Source: an uncultured Granulosicoccaceae bacterium
GTDB taxonomy: Bacteria; Pseudomonadota; Gammaproteobacteria; Granulosicoccales; Granulosicoccaceae
Assembly (NCBI GenBank): GCA_937951345.1
Contig: CALFCF010000009.1
Location: 62,001-126,000 of the forward strand
DNA: 64,000 bases
Direction of reading: 5' to 3'
The first letter of the stretch is position 1; each line of letters opens with the position of its first letter. The notes under the pieces are model-generated. The model was not told the origin of the DNA and made no database searches. It worked only from the letters and a program-made list of their open reading frames with translations. Positions 46,133-54,853 of the stretch are shown here, piece after piece. A program made the translations under genes and the position numbers.

Positions 46133-48487
46133 ATGCAACACGTTCCCATTCTTAAAGACATAATTCTACTTGGTGGTGGTCATACCCATACGCTAGTTGT
46201 AAAAAAATGGGGTATGAATCCGTTGCCGGGGGTACGGCTCACGCTGGTATCTCGTGATGTTCTAACCCCATACTCGGGCATGTTGCCCGGTTATATAGCG
46301 GGTCATTACACACGGGAGGAGACACATATTGATCTATCCCGATTGTGTCGTTGGTCGGGTGTGCGTTTTATAGAATCGACAGGGTCAGGTGTTGATCCGA
46401 CGGGTAAAAACCTGCTTCTTGAGGGGCGACCGACGCTTGCCTACGACGTGCTTTCAATTGACACCGGATCAACACCGGATATCGATTCAATACCGGGCGC
46501 TGCCGACTACACAGTGCCGGTTAAGCCGGTACACCGATTTGAAGAGAAATGGCTTGGATTGCTTGAGCGTATTGAATCGGAAGGTACACAGACGACTGTC
46601 CAGATTGGTGTAGTCGGGGCCGGTGTAGGTGGCCTTGAACTCCTGCTGGCGCTACATCATTCGTTTAGTCAACGATCAGCCCGTATACAACTGCATTGGT
46701 TTGTGCGTGGGGACCAACCGTTACGTGCGCAGCCGGAAAGTGTTTCAAAACGCGTGCTTGGGACTTGCCGTGACGCTGGTATCGAAGTTCACATGAACTT
46801 TGATGTCGCAGAAGTTAAACCCGATAGCGTCGTGTCGGTGGACGGGAAACAAATATCGCTGGACGAAGTACTGTGGGTCACTGCAGCCCGGGCGCCGGCA
46901 TGGCCCGCTAAATCAGGTTTTCAAACAGATAAAGCCGGTTTTATCTGCGTCAATCAAAGTCTGCAGTCGTTGTCGCACCCAAACGTTTTTGCCGCAGGTG
47001 ATATCGCTTCGCTGCCGGCACCAGGTGTGGCTAAGGCCGGTGTCTTTGCAGTACGTCAGGCTCCGGTACTTTTTGAAAACCTTCGGCGTGCAGTTTGTGG
47101 GAAACCGTTACGTGATTACCGCCCTCAAAAACACTTTTTGACGCTCATTTCATTGGGTAAACAGGAAGCTATTGCCACTAGAAATGGCTTTGCACTGCAT
47201 GGCGCATGGGCTTGGCGCTGGAAAGACTGGATCGACAGGCAATTCATGTACAAATTCAGCCGGCTGCCTGAGCGCACGATGAGATCACCGTCGTCCGACG
47301 ATGTGCCGCGTGAATTGCGTGTGCCAGCCAGCCACAAGACTACCGTAGTCAACAGCACTAACACACACGATCTGATGTTTTGCGGTGGTTGTGGTGCCAA
47401 GGTTGGCGCGCAGGTACTTGCAGATGTCATACATCAGTTGCAACCGGTGGTGAACCCATCGGTATCCAGCGACGGGTTGGCTGGTGACACTTGTTTAATA
47501 GATCCGGGCAGCAGACGAATCGTGCAATCGGTGGATCAATTTCGCGCCAGCTTTGATGATGGATATTTATTCGGGCGGGTCGCTGCGCTACATGCGTTAA
47601 GTGATCTTTATGCCAGTGGGGCGATCCCCGACTCAGCACTGGCGCTGGCTACTTTGCCATTCTCAGATTCGGAAATTCAGAAACGCGATCTCTATCAGAT
47701 GATGGCTGGTGCTGTAGAAGAACTGAACGCTGCTGGATGCATGCTGGCAGGTGGCCACACGGGTGTTGCTGCAGAAGCCATGTTGGGTTTTACGGTTAAC
47801 GGGTTTGAGCAGGTAAATAGTCTATCGGGTGATGATTCTGAAGACGATTTGACAGCGAGGCAAGGTGATGTGCTAGTTCTGACTAAAGCGCTGGGCACAG
47901 GCGTGGTCATGGCTGCGGATATGCGTAGTCGGGCCAGCGGTGAACAGGTGCGCACAACCTTGCACTCCATGCTTCTCGGAAATCGTGAGGCTGCGTCTGT
48001 TGTTGATCGATATCGGGCCCTACTTGCTACTGACATAACCGGGTTCGGTCTGCTCGGTCATCTACAAAACCTGTTGTTGCGTGCCAATCTCGCTGATGAG
48101 TTGTATGCCGAGTTGTACCTGAACCGCATTCCCTTTTTGCCCGGTGCATTAGCCCACGCTAAAGACGGTGTTACCAGTAGTCTCTATGTACAAAATGCAT
48201 TGGCACTTGATTCAACATTGATAGCTGAGGCGGTGCGTGTGGATTACAAAGCGCAATGTGATCTGCTTGTGGATCCGCAAACAAACGGAGGATTGCTGGT
48301 ATTGTTGCCGGGTGATCAGGCGTCAGAGTGTCTGCAGGAACTTCAGCAACATTACTCTGAAGCCGCGATTATAGGGAGGTTAGTGTCTCGCTCTGATCCG
48401 GAGTCACTGCGTTCAATGAGCGGTCGGGTCTCTTTAACAGTAGATAATACAGAGATCCAGAAAAATCGAAACCAAGCGAAAAAATGA
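46133..48487 (+). CDS. selD: Flavoprotein-SelD fusion (selenide, water dikinase)
   Basis: A 784-residue fusion. Residues 1-400 are a pyridine-nucleotide-disulfide/NDH-2-like flavoprotein (LLGGGHTHT at 13-19, VGVVGAGVGGLELLLAL, and FAAGDIASLP for FAD). Residues 415-760 are SelD: C417-G-G-C420-G-A-K423 holds the catalytic Cys (420) and Lys (423), so this is the cysteine form and needs no UGA recoding. The ATP/metal residues in SSDGLAGDTCLID and GHTGVAAEAML follow. It makes selenophosphate from selenide and ATP. The N-terminal domain may reduce the selenium substrate (inference). selA, selB and selC are not in the window; here the partner is SelU. Confidence 0.94.
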   Translation: MQHVPILKDIILLGGGHTHTLVVKKWGMNPLPGVRLTLVSRDVLTPYSGMLPGYIAGHYTREETHIDLSRLCRWSGVRFIESTGSGVDPTGKNLLLEGRPTLAYDVLSIDTGSTPDIDSIPGAADYTVPVKPVHRFEEKWLGLLERIESEGTQTTVQIGVVGAGVGGLELLLALHHSFSQRSARIQLHWFVRGDQPLRAQPESVSKRVLGTCRDAGIEVHMNFDVAEVKPDSVVSVDGKQISLDEVLWVTAARAPAWPAKSGFQTDKAGFICVNQSLQSLSHPNVFAAGDIASLPAPGVAKAGVFAVRQAPVLFENLRRAVCGKPLRDYRPQKHFLTLISLGKQEAIATRNGFALHGAWAWRWKDWIDRQFMYKFSRLPERTMRSPSSDDVPRELRVPASHKTTVVNSTNTHDLMFCGGCGAKVGAQVLADVIHQLQPVVNPSVSSDGLAGDTCLIDPGSRRIVQSVDQFRASFDDGYLFGRVAALHALSDLYASGAIPDSALALATLPFSDSEIQKRDLYQMMAGAVEELNAAGCMLAGGHTGVAAEAMLGFTVNGFEQVNSLSGDDSEDDLTARQGDVLVLTKALGTGVVMAADMRSRASGEQVRTTLHSMLLGNREAASVVDRYRALLATDITGFGLLGHLQNLLLRANLADELYAELYLNRIPFLPGALAHAKDGVTSSLYVQNALALDSTLIAEAVRVDYKAQCDLLVDPQTNGGLLVLLPGDQASECLQELQQHYSEAAIIGRLVSRSDPESLRSMSGRVSLTVDNTEIQKNRNQAKK

Positions 48488-48488
48488 A

Positions 48489-48517
48489 AACACCCCCGCC
48501 AGAGCGGCGGGGATGTT
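48489..48517 (-). terminator. Terminator between convergent genes
   Basis: AACACCCCCGCC and GGCGGGGATGTT form a 12-bp stem with one mismatch and a 5-base loop. On the minus strand it is followed by TTTTCATTTTTTCG, so it ends the LruC/lipoprotein operon by the Rho-independent route. The left base of the stem is two bases after the SelD stop, so it probably serves that gene too. Confidence 0.8.
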
Positions 48518-48529
48518 AGTAAGGCAGAA

Positions 48530-49048
48530 TTATCGCCACACAAGAGAGGGTTTTGAACCTTTGCTACGTGTTGCGTTATCGACAAAAAACTCCTGATACA
48601 TGGGTTCAGTACCGGGATCCAGGAACCAAACCACTGCCACTACTGAATCGAACTCGTGAGTCACGTCCATCGAATGGCTGAACTTTCCGTCGAACATGTC
48701 TGCAGTGACTGTACAGCTGTCATAGTTTACGTCAAATGCGCTACCACCCTGAGCATAGTCGGTGCAAATCGATACAGAAGCATGTGTGCCTTCTGCGTCT
48801 GCAATATCAAAGTCGACATCGATGCTTCTGGATGATGCCAGATTAAAGTCGACATCAACTTCTATATCGCTTGTATTTAGTGGTGCCGCAGCAAGTGGTG
48901 CTGCGGCAAGTGGTGTTGTATTTGCCGGTGCCTGTGCTTCGTTTGCCGCGCCGAGTTCCGGCTGATCGAGACCGCCTGTTGACTCACCGCCGCCGCCACA
49001 GGCTGCCAGAACCAGTGAAACCCCTGCTGTTAGTATTAACTTTTTCAT
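48530..49048 (-). CDS. Small secreted lipoprotein downstream of LruC gene
   Basis: A 172-residue predicted lipoprotein: MKKLILTAGVSLVLAACGGGG is a signal peptide with lipobox (Cys17). A Gly spacer and a duplicated LAAAP stretch (48-55) come next. The beta-rich mature domain has EVDVDFNLASSRSIDVDFDI and two cysteines. Function unknown. It follows the LruC gene by 10 bases with a perfect AAGGAG ribosome site, so they form one operon. Confidence 0.8.
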   Translation of the reverse strand: MKKLILTAGVSLVLAACGGGGESTGGLDQPELGAANEAQAPANTTPLAAAPLAAAPLNTSDIEVDVDFNLASSRSIDVDFDIADAEGTHASVSICTDYAQGGSAFDVNYDSCTVTADMFDGKFSHSMDVTHEFDSVVAVVWFLDPGTEPMYQEFFVDNATRSKGSKPSLVWR

Positions 49049-49058
49049 TTTGTTCTCC

Positions 49059-50738
49059 TTAGTTTTTGAAGATCAGTTCGGGGTTGGATTGATTCCGGTC
49101 ATACCAGAAACTGTTCTGCTGTCCGTTCGACTGTGCAAAACCCTGAAACAGTGAGTACGCATGGTTGATATCGTGATATTCGATCGGATAATCCCAGCGA
49201 GTACCGATCTCAAGTGCCCAGGGCATGCCTTTAGCTGTCTGGAAGTAATGGCCTTCCTCCGGCATTGAGGCGTCGTCTCCTTCCATCTCGAAAAGAGCAG
49301 TATCGAAGGCTTCAGTTGGTTCCTGGTTTTTCAGGTGTATCTCGTAAGATCGTCCCGGTGCTGTGAAGAAATGACCACCGTGCCATGCACCCGGTGTTGC
49401 GAACAGGAATGGATCCAACAGCGAACCAACTTCAGCTTGTACCGGCTCATTAAACGGGATTGAAGCCTTGAAGTTCATTTGAATATCGGATCCGCACTCA
49501 GGTTCGGTGCGATAGAACATGCACAGCTCGCCGGCACCGACATAGTCCCACATGTTGTATGAAACGATAACGATGGCTTCGTCGCGGCCTTCTTCCAGTG
49601 GTTGAAAAGCAGTCACTGGTTTGCCGTTGATTTGCAGTTCCATTTTGTCAAGATTCACTTGCGAGCGCTTGACACCCGGTAGTCGTATTGCGAAACCGTT
49701 GTGATAGGCAGCACCAACCGCAGCAATTTCAGCTTTGATATCAACACGGGTAAGTCCGGCATCTTTACGATGTTGAGCGGTACGCATATAGACAACCAGG
49801 TCGTTCATATCGTAGTCGCCCTCGATCGGCCAGTTATCTTCGAATGCCAGCGTTGTCCAGCCATCTGCACCGGGATAGTAGGTAACCGTTGCCGCCTGCT
49901 CAACCAATTTGACCGGGTGATCTTCTACTTCACCGTCAGGCACACCACCGGTTGGACCGACGTTCGGAATAGATGAGACTCGAAAACGTGACCACGAGTC
50001 ACCTTCTACTACACCACCCGGGATGAACATGTGAAGTGACTGTTTGCCTTGATTCAAATAGTAGTTGTAGGAAACCTGCTCATCGTCGTCGAACTGACCA
50101 TTACGATCCAGATCTATCCATGCGTTGAGAAACCCAGGCTTCGATGCTTCAACGATTACTACTGTGTTCTGACCTTCGACGACATTGGTGGCAAACTGCA
50201 CACCATCATCATCGTCCAGTTTATCGGCGGCATCGTCTGACAACGGGTGAGCGAATGCATCTGATTCACCATCGACAGCGGCGCCAAGGAATAAACCGGG
50301 GTCAGCGTCCAGACCGTGTCGTGCACCGTTATCATCCAAGGCTGTGCCGTAAGAGTTTGGTGCATCTCCAAAATCGACTTTAGTTTCAGCGATCATTTCA
50401 ACCGGGGCGGTGGCGCAGCGCCAGCCATCGTTCACACCGGATGCCGGACCAACAGCAAACTCCTTTAGTTGGTAGTCGCCTGCACCAACCGCAACTCTGA
50501 ATATGCGACCGTCGTGATTACGGCCAAGATACAAGTTTCCGTTCGGATCAAAATAACCTGCGCCGTAACCGCCACCGCCAACGTTTGACTGGCTTAAGTG
50601 TTGCGCAGTGCCGTTCTCAAGATCGATTTCATATAAATTAGCATTGCTGTCCGCTGTGTAGGCTTTGCCGCTTTGTGGGTCTATGGATATATCAGCGACA
50701 TGCAGGCGCATGGTATCGCCATCGACTATCCTGATCAT
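49059..50738 (-). CDS. LruC-domain protein, C-terminal part of a frameshifted gene
   Basis: 559 codons from the first ATG, but the open frame continues upstream of it (reading ...SISVDPESPDYLKM), so it has no true start. It begins with a beta-propeller-like part (YTADSNANLYEIDLENG, GGGYGAGYFDPNGNLYLGR). A DxxPxxYGTxxxxxGARH segment (FGDAPNSYGTALDDNGARH) with acidic linkers follows, then the LruC domain (GDYDMNDLVVYMRTAQ, LPGVKRSQV) to the end. LruC proteins are exported, often with calcium sites. Its N-terminal half, including the signal peptide, is encoded in another frame just upstream (50771-51169). A one-base deletion near 50783-50797 separates them. Confidence 0.8.
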   Translation of the reverse strand: MIRIVDGDTMRLHVADISIDPQSGKAYTADSNANLYEIDLENGTAQHLSQSNVGGGGYGAGYFDPNGNLYLGRNHDGRIFRVAVGAGDYQLKEFAVGPASGVNDGWRCATAPVEMIAETKVDFGDAPNSYGTALDDNGARHGLDADPGLFLGAAVDGESDAFAHPLSDDAADKLDDDDGVQFATNVVEGQNTVVIVEASKPGFLNAWIDLDRNGQFDDDEQVSYNYYLNQGKQSLHMFIPGGVVEGDSWSRFRVSSIPNVGPTGGVPDGEVEDHPVKLVEQAATVTYYPGADGWTTLAFEDNWPIEGDYDMNDLVVYMRTAQHRKDAGLTRVDIKAEIAAVGAAYHNGFAIRLPGVKRSQVNLDKMELQINGKPVTAFQPLEEGRDEAIVIVSYNMWDYVGAGELCMFYRTEPECGSDIQMNFKASIPFNEPVQAEVGSLLDPFLFATPGAWHGGHFFTAPGRSYEIHLKNQEPTEAFDTALFEMEGDDASMPEEGHYFQTAKGMPWALEIGTRWDYPIEYHDINHAYSLFQGFAQSNGQQNSFWYDRNQSNPELIFKN

Positions 50739-50770
50739 TTTCAGATAGTCGGGTGATTCCGGGTCGACAC

Positions 50771-51169
50771 TTATTGAGAATAACCCGTGGCAGAACCTGT
50801 TCTATAGATGTAGTACTTACCGTTTGACGGATGCATATCGCCAACATAGAAACTGGATGTTCCAGAAATGTTTTCTACCTTAAGCGGTTCGACACTCATA
50901 TCGGAATGTATGCGCACAACAGTGTCGTGCTCATAACTCCAGCCGTATCCGAAACGGTCGACTGGGTTAAAACCGATACCATTGACAGATTCTGACACTC
51001 CCATGTCGTCTGCCAGAATTTTGTAGTCCCCGGTTACGAGATCTACCCCGTAGGTAACCGGCACGGATCCTTGTGTTAAAAATGCTTCTGCCGGGCATTC
51101 ATTGAATGCCTCGGCTTTCAGCCCCTGCGACAACAGCAAAGCAGGTAGTAGTAGTAGCGATCTTTTCAT
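50771..51169 (-). CDS. LruC-domain protein, N-terminal part (signal peptide, frameshifted)
   Basis: A 132-residue fragment with a signal peptide (MKRSLLLLPALLLSQGLKAEA), then the propeller-like domain start (AFNECPAEAFLTQG, VTYGVDLVTGDY, NGIGFNPVDRFGYGWSYEHDTVVRI, FYVGDMHP). It stops at GYSQ. Reading the following bases one frame over gives GLFSISVDPESPDYLKM, which continues exactly as homologues do. So the two frames were one gene. The ATG at 51169 starts the signal peptide; an upstream ATG at 51181 adds four residues. If not a sequencing error, the gene is a pseudogene or phase-variable. Confidence 0.8.
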   Translation of the reverse strand: MKRSLLLLPALLLSQGLKAEAFNECPAEAFLTQGSVPVTYGVDLVTGDYKILADDMGVSESVNGIGFNPVDRFGYGWSYEHDTVVRIHSDMSVEPLKVENISGTSSFYVGDMHPSNGKYYIYRTGSATGYSQ

Positions 51170-51509
51170 GGCTCTATCCATAAGTTCGAATAACTCGACA
51201 GGTTGTGCTTAACCGACATGCAATATATCGACGACTGAATGAGGCAAATACAGAGTGAATCCGGACTGAGGTCACTAATTAACAATCTGGAGAAAATTCA
51301 TTTATGTGCGATCGAACACAAAATCAGTAGCCTGATAAAGTGACAGACTTAAAATCTTGTGATCGCGATGAAACGTCTGGTTAGCCCGGACGACAAGCGG
51401 TCTGAGCGGAGAAGTGATGGAAAATTGTCAGGCTCTACCTACCGTCGATGAACAGCAGTAAGATTGGCCTGGGTCATTGTTTTTTTAGTCACAGCTAGCT
51501 CGACGCATT
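51170..51509. promoter_or_regulatory. Divergent upstream region of the LruC and DUF1989 genes
   Basis: 340 bases with no gene. Promoters for both directions must lie here. No operator or RNA element was recognised. Confidence 0.4.
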
Positions 51510-52379
51510 ATGAAATTATCTGAACCCCTGCACAGTCCGCCGGCCGATTCATCCGATAGGCGGCGTGTACCTCCCGTCGTGTGTTACCCGGCGGACTCAT
51601 TGCGAGCCCCACCACTGGATCACTATCGATTACTTCGAGAACAATCGTTGCCATCGCATCAGATAGTTGTGCCGCCACGCGAGGCGCGTTGCTTTGAAGT
51701 ACCGTTCGGTAGCTTCTTCAGAATAAGCAGCGTTGAGGGTTCGCAGGTTGGTGATCTGAATCTATGGAGTCGGAAAGATCCATCCGAGTGTTTTTATGCC
51801 GGCAAAACCCGGGCCTTGCATGGAACACATTTAAGTACCGGGGACAGTCTTTGGTCGACTTTTCCGAATCTGCGTCGAATGGCGACTATTGTTGCTGATA
51901 CGCTCGACTGGTATGGCTTCGATGAGTACGGAGGCTCCGTACATGATGTTATCGGTACGCGCTGCGATCCTTATACCCACAATTTGTTAAGCGATGGCGG
52001 GCAGTACCATCATTGCTGTCATTCCAATTTGACACGAGCACTTTCTGACTATCTGGGGCAAACACATGATCTGTCCGAACAACTGGTTCACGATGTGTTG
52101 AATGTATTTATGTGTACGGGCTTTATGCGTGAAACCGGTCAGTATTTCATGAAAGCAAGTCCGGTCAGACCGGGCGATTACATCGAATTCTTTGCTTGCA
52201 TTGATCTGGTAGGCGGACTTAGCGCTTGTCCCGGTGGCGATTGCTCTTCAACGCATTCCAGTGATGTTGCACGATGTTACCCGTTACAAGTGGATATATT
52301 TACCCCACCTGCCGACATAATTGCCCCACTGGTTTGTGAGCAACCCAACGGGTACGATCGCACCCACGGAATGGATTGA
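51510..52379 (+). CDS. DUF1989 (urea carboxylase-associated) family protein
   Basis: A 289-residue protein of the DUF1989 family. The core reads RISSVEGSQVGDLNLWSR, then FYAGKTRALHGTHLSTGDSLWS. A Cys/His-rich segment (GTRCDPYTH, YHHCCHSNLTRAL) and GDYIEFFACIDLVGGLSACPGGD with the conserved cysteine follow. Members occur beside urea carboxylase, but also elsewhere; the reaction is unknown. The first 45 residues are a Pro-rich extension. It overlaps nothing but is seven bases before a KDGal kinase gene, so it forms an operon with sugar-acid genes, an unusual partner. Confidence 0.88.
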   Translation: MKLSEPLHSPPADSSDRRRVPPVVCYPADSLRAPPLDHYRLLREQSLPSHQIVVPPREARCFEVPFGSFFRISSVEGSQVGDLNLWSRKDPSECFYAGKTRALHGTHLSTGDSLWSTFPNLRRMATIVADTLDWYGFDEYGGSVHDVIGTRCDPYTHNLLSDGGQYHHCCHSNLTRALSDYLGQTHDLSEQLVHDVLNVFMCTGFMRETGQYFMKASPVRPGDYIEFFACIDLVGGLSACPGGDCSSTHSSDVARCYPLQVDIFTPPADIIAPLVCEQPNGYDRTHGMD

Positions 52380-52386
52380 AACCGAA

Positions 52387-53427
52387 ATGTCTGTTGCGAT
52401 TGACTGGGGTTCGACATCGTTTCGTGCCTATCACTTCTCAGCTGACAATCAGTTGTTAGGCAAGCGTGTTGCTGGTTGCGGTATAAAAGAGGCGAGTGGA
52501 CTTTCCGGTGCTGCGCGGGAACGCTGGTTCGAAGAACGTCTGCAGGAACACTGCCGGGACTGGATAGATCATGATCGTCAAGCCGGTGATGCAAGTGCTG
52601 CAGTGCGTCCGGCTCTGATCTTCTCAGGCATGATAACCAGTCGCAACGGCTGGTTTGAAACGCCTTATGTGAATTGCCCGGTTAGTGTACGTCGCCTGTT
52701 TGAGAATGCGCTCAAGTATTCGGTAGCAGGAGTTGAAGCGTTCTTTCTACCGGGTGTTGCTGTGGACGACGGCAGACACTGTGATGTTATGCGTGGCGAA
52801 GAGCTACAGCTCATCGGGGTGACAGCCAAAAAAAGGGGCACAGTGTTTGTTTTGCCAGGTACGCATTCGAAATGGGTGCGCTATGACGGTGACACGTTGG
52901 CAGGTTTCCAGACACTACCAACAGGTGAACTCTATGCCACTGTACTTGACCACACATTGATAGGTGCATTGGCTGCAGTGTCATCTGAACAACGACCTGA
53001 TGGTGATGCCGGTGCCATAATTTCCAACGCGCACCCGGAGTTATTCAGGGATACGGTGTTGCTTGGTTTTCAGTCTGAACAGTTCCTCAATGATCTATTC
53101 AGTACACGATCCAGAGTATTACTTGAAAAAATGCAGCCAGCTGAGGTTCGAAGGTTTTTATCAGCATTGTTGATAGGACGGGAGTTTCGTGAAGCTACCC
53201 GCGCAGTTCTCAAATCAGATTCTATCGACTTGAATAGTAAAATTTCAGATGACTCTATATGGCAGCAACATCTGAATAGCCTGAAAATTCAATTGATCGG
53301 TGAACCAACACTTTGTGAGTTGTATGCACAGGCCGCACAGGTGCTGGGAATCGATTCCGCTATTGAAACTGACGATACGGCAGCATCTGGCTTTGCGGAG
53401 TTGCTGCGTACGGGTCTCACGAAATGA
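52387..53427 (+). CDS. dgoK: 2-Dehydro-3-deoxygalactonokinase
   Basis: A 346-residue DgoK that phosphorylates 2-keto-3-deoxygalactonate. The ATP site IDWGSTSFRAY at the N-terminus, FSGMITSRNGWFE, and GTHSKWVRYDG with TLPTGELYATV are typical. The ATG at 52387 starts directly at the fold (MSVAIDWGS); a frame beginning at 52321 lies inside the DUF1989 gene. The stop overlaps the aldolase gene's ATG (ATGA), so they are translated together. Confidence 0.93.
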   Translation: MSVAIDWGSTSFRAYHFSADNQLLGKRVAGCGIKEASGLSGAARERWFEERLQEHCRDWIDHDRQAGDASAAVRPALIFSGMITSRNGWFETPYVNCPVSVRRLFENALKYSVAGVEAFFLPGVAVDDGRHCDVMRGEELQLIGVTAKKRGTVFVLPGTHSKWVRYDGDTLAGFQTLPTGELYATVLDHTLIGALAAVSSEQRPDGDAGAIISNAHPELFRDTVLLGFQSEQFLNDLFSTRSRVLLEKMQPAEVRRFLSALLIGREFREATRAVLKSDSIDLNSKISDDSIWQQHLNSLKIQLIGEPTLCELYAQAAQVLGIDSAIETDDTAASGFAELLRTGLTK

Positions 53428-54062
53428 GTACGCTCGAGAAATGGCAGAGTCGAATAGACGCACTGGGCTTGATCGCTATTCTGCGGGGTTTAAAGCCTCA
53501 ACAGGCTGTCGAAATTGGCAATGCGCTGGCAGATTGTGGCTTTGGCATTGTCGAAGTGCCATTGAATTCGCCGCAACCCCTGGAAAGTATCAAGCTGCTG
53601 AGTCGAAGCTTTGGTGACAAATTGATAGTTGGTGCGGGTACCGTTTTGACAGAGCGTCAGGCTGATGAGGCGGTCGCTGCAGGGGCGGAATTAATTGTTG
53701 CTCCGAATTTTGATAAACAAGTGGCTAAGCGATCCGTGCAGGCTGGTGCTATCTACTGCCCGGGTGTGGTCACGCCGACGGAAGCATTTGACGCGCTGTC
53801 CACCGGCGCTCTTGCCTTAAAACTTTTTCCGGCAGAAATGATAACGCCTGCTGTTGTCAAAGCGCTGCATGCAGTTTTGCCTGCGGACACTTTGACAATA
53901 CCGGTAGGCGGCATCGATAAAGACAATATCGCGTCTTACCTGCAGGCAGGTGCCGGTGCATTTGGTATCGGTTCTTCATTGTTCAAGCCGGATCGCTCAA
54001 CCAGCGACATAAAAGTCAGGGCTGAAGATCTGGTAGCAGCGTTTAATACAGCTCGAAAATGA
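53424..54062 (+). CDS. dgoA: 2-Dehydro-3-deoxy-6-phosphogalactonate aldolase
   Basis: A 212-residue class I aldolase of the KDPG/KDPGal family. The catalytic Glu44 is in GIVEVPLNSP and the Schiff-base Lys133 in LALKLFPAEMI. VGAGTVLTERQADEA and YCPGVVTPTEAFDA complete the barrel. It splits KDPGal into pyruvate and glyceraldehyde-3-phosphate. dgoD, the transporter and a regulator are not adjacent, so the pathway is only partly encoded here. Confidence 0.93.
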   Translation: MSTLEKWQSRIDALGLIAILRGLKPQQAVEIGNALADCGFGIVEVPLNSPQPLESIKLLSRSFGDKLIVGAGTVLTERQADEAVAAGAELIVAPNFDKQVAKRSVQAGAIYCPGVVTPTEAFDALSTGALALKLFPAEMITPAVVKALHAVLPADTLTIPVGGIDKDNIASYLQAGAGAFGIGSSLFKPDRSTSDIKVRAEDLVAAFNTARK

Positions 54063-54067
54063 CCCGT

Positions 54068-54745
54068 CTACAGTTCAAGTGTCGAACTGGCTGCTTCAAG
54101 CGTAGCCCCACCTTGTCCACTTTCATGTATAAACGCACCTGACACGGTTTCAAGCAGTGGGAATTCATCGAAGGCCTTCAGGGTCACCTGCTCTACAGGG
54201 CCGGCACAGTTGAATTCGTACACAATGTGAAACTCTGAATGGGTTTCGCTCTCACCTTCATGGTCATGTTCTTCATGATCGTGCCCGTCATCATCCTTGT
54301 GTTCGTCGTGGTCATGCCCGTCGTCGTCCTTGTGTTCGTCATGATCATGTCCGTCGCCATCCGTGTGCTCGTCATGCTCGTGTTCGTGGCTATCGCCATG
54401 GTCATCGGCAGTCCATTCAATGTCTGTGGCAACGTTTTTACACGCACTTGCTGCCGGCAAGCTAATCACCTTCTGCCAGTCGCTAAGAACAGATAACACT
54501 CTGTCTCTTTCAGCTTTTTGTTCGTCTGTCGATGGCAAATGCTCGAAACCCAACATGTTAAAGGCAGGCGATTCGAACTCGACAACCAGAAGGCTGCCTT
54601 CCTTCGCTACCAATATCTGAGCTGCACCGTGCTCGTGTGCGTCAAGGCCTGACTTTCGATCTGTGTCGCTGGCGATAACCGACACACTCATCAGACTCAG
54701 TAGCAGAGCTACAGGCTTAACATGATGGTGTAGGGGATATTTCAT
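54068..54745 (-). CDS. DUF2796/ZrgA-like periplasmic zinc-binding protein
   Basis: A 225-residue exported protein (signal peptide to about residue 26) of the ZrgA/DUF2796 family. AHEHGAAQILVAKEGSLLVVEFESPAFNMLGFEHLP is the family core. Residues 115-165 are a His/Asp metal-chelating tail with GHDHDEHKDDD repeated in tandem. ZrgA assists zinc uptake in Vibrio under zinc limitation. No Zur box or znu gene is seen here. It is convergent with dgoA, five bases apart. Confidence 0.9.
   Translation of the reverse strand: MKYPLHHHVKPVALLLSLMSVSVIASDTDRKSGLDAHEHGAAQILVAKEGSLLVVEFESPAFNMLGFEHLPSTDEQKAERDRVLSVLSDWQKVISLPAASACKNVATDIEWTADDHGDSHEHEHDEHTDGDGHDHDEHKDDDGHDHDEHKDDDGHDHEEHDHEGESETHSEFHIVYEFNCAGPVEQVTLKAFDEFPLLETVSGAFIHESGQGGATLEAASSTLEL
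54330..54395 (-). repeat. His/Asp-coding 33-bp tandem repeat inside the ZrgA-like gene
   Basis: The 11-residue unit GHDHDEHKDDD occurs twice in a row with partial copies on both sides, each encoded by about 33 bases. Such repeats expand by slippage and would alter metal-binding capacity. Borders are approximate. Confidence 0.6.
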
Positions 54746-54823
54746 AGTGCGGTACCAAGGTAGATGTTGTGTTGTCGATCTGCTGCGATGCCATAAACGT
54801 CATCATCGTATTACTTTTCTTAA

Positions 54824-54853
54824 TCAGTCGATCAAGCAGTCGATCAAGCAGTC
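54824..54853. repeat. 12-bp direct repeat at the end of the RND gene
   Basis: CAGTCGATCAAG is repeated twice with a third partial copy, spanning the stop codon of the RND permease gene. Confidence 0.55.

Noticed and set aside
47381-47401. Selenocysteine in SelD
   Set aside because: The catalytic position is coded by TGT (Cys420) and no in-frame TGA is involved.
50771-50800. Programmed -1 frameshift in the LruC gene
   Set aside because: No slippery heptamer or downstream structure is evident; a one-base deletion or sequencing error explains it better.
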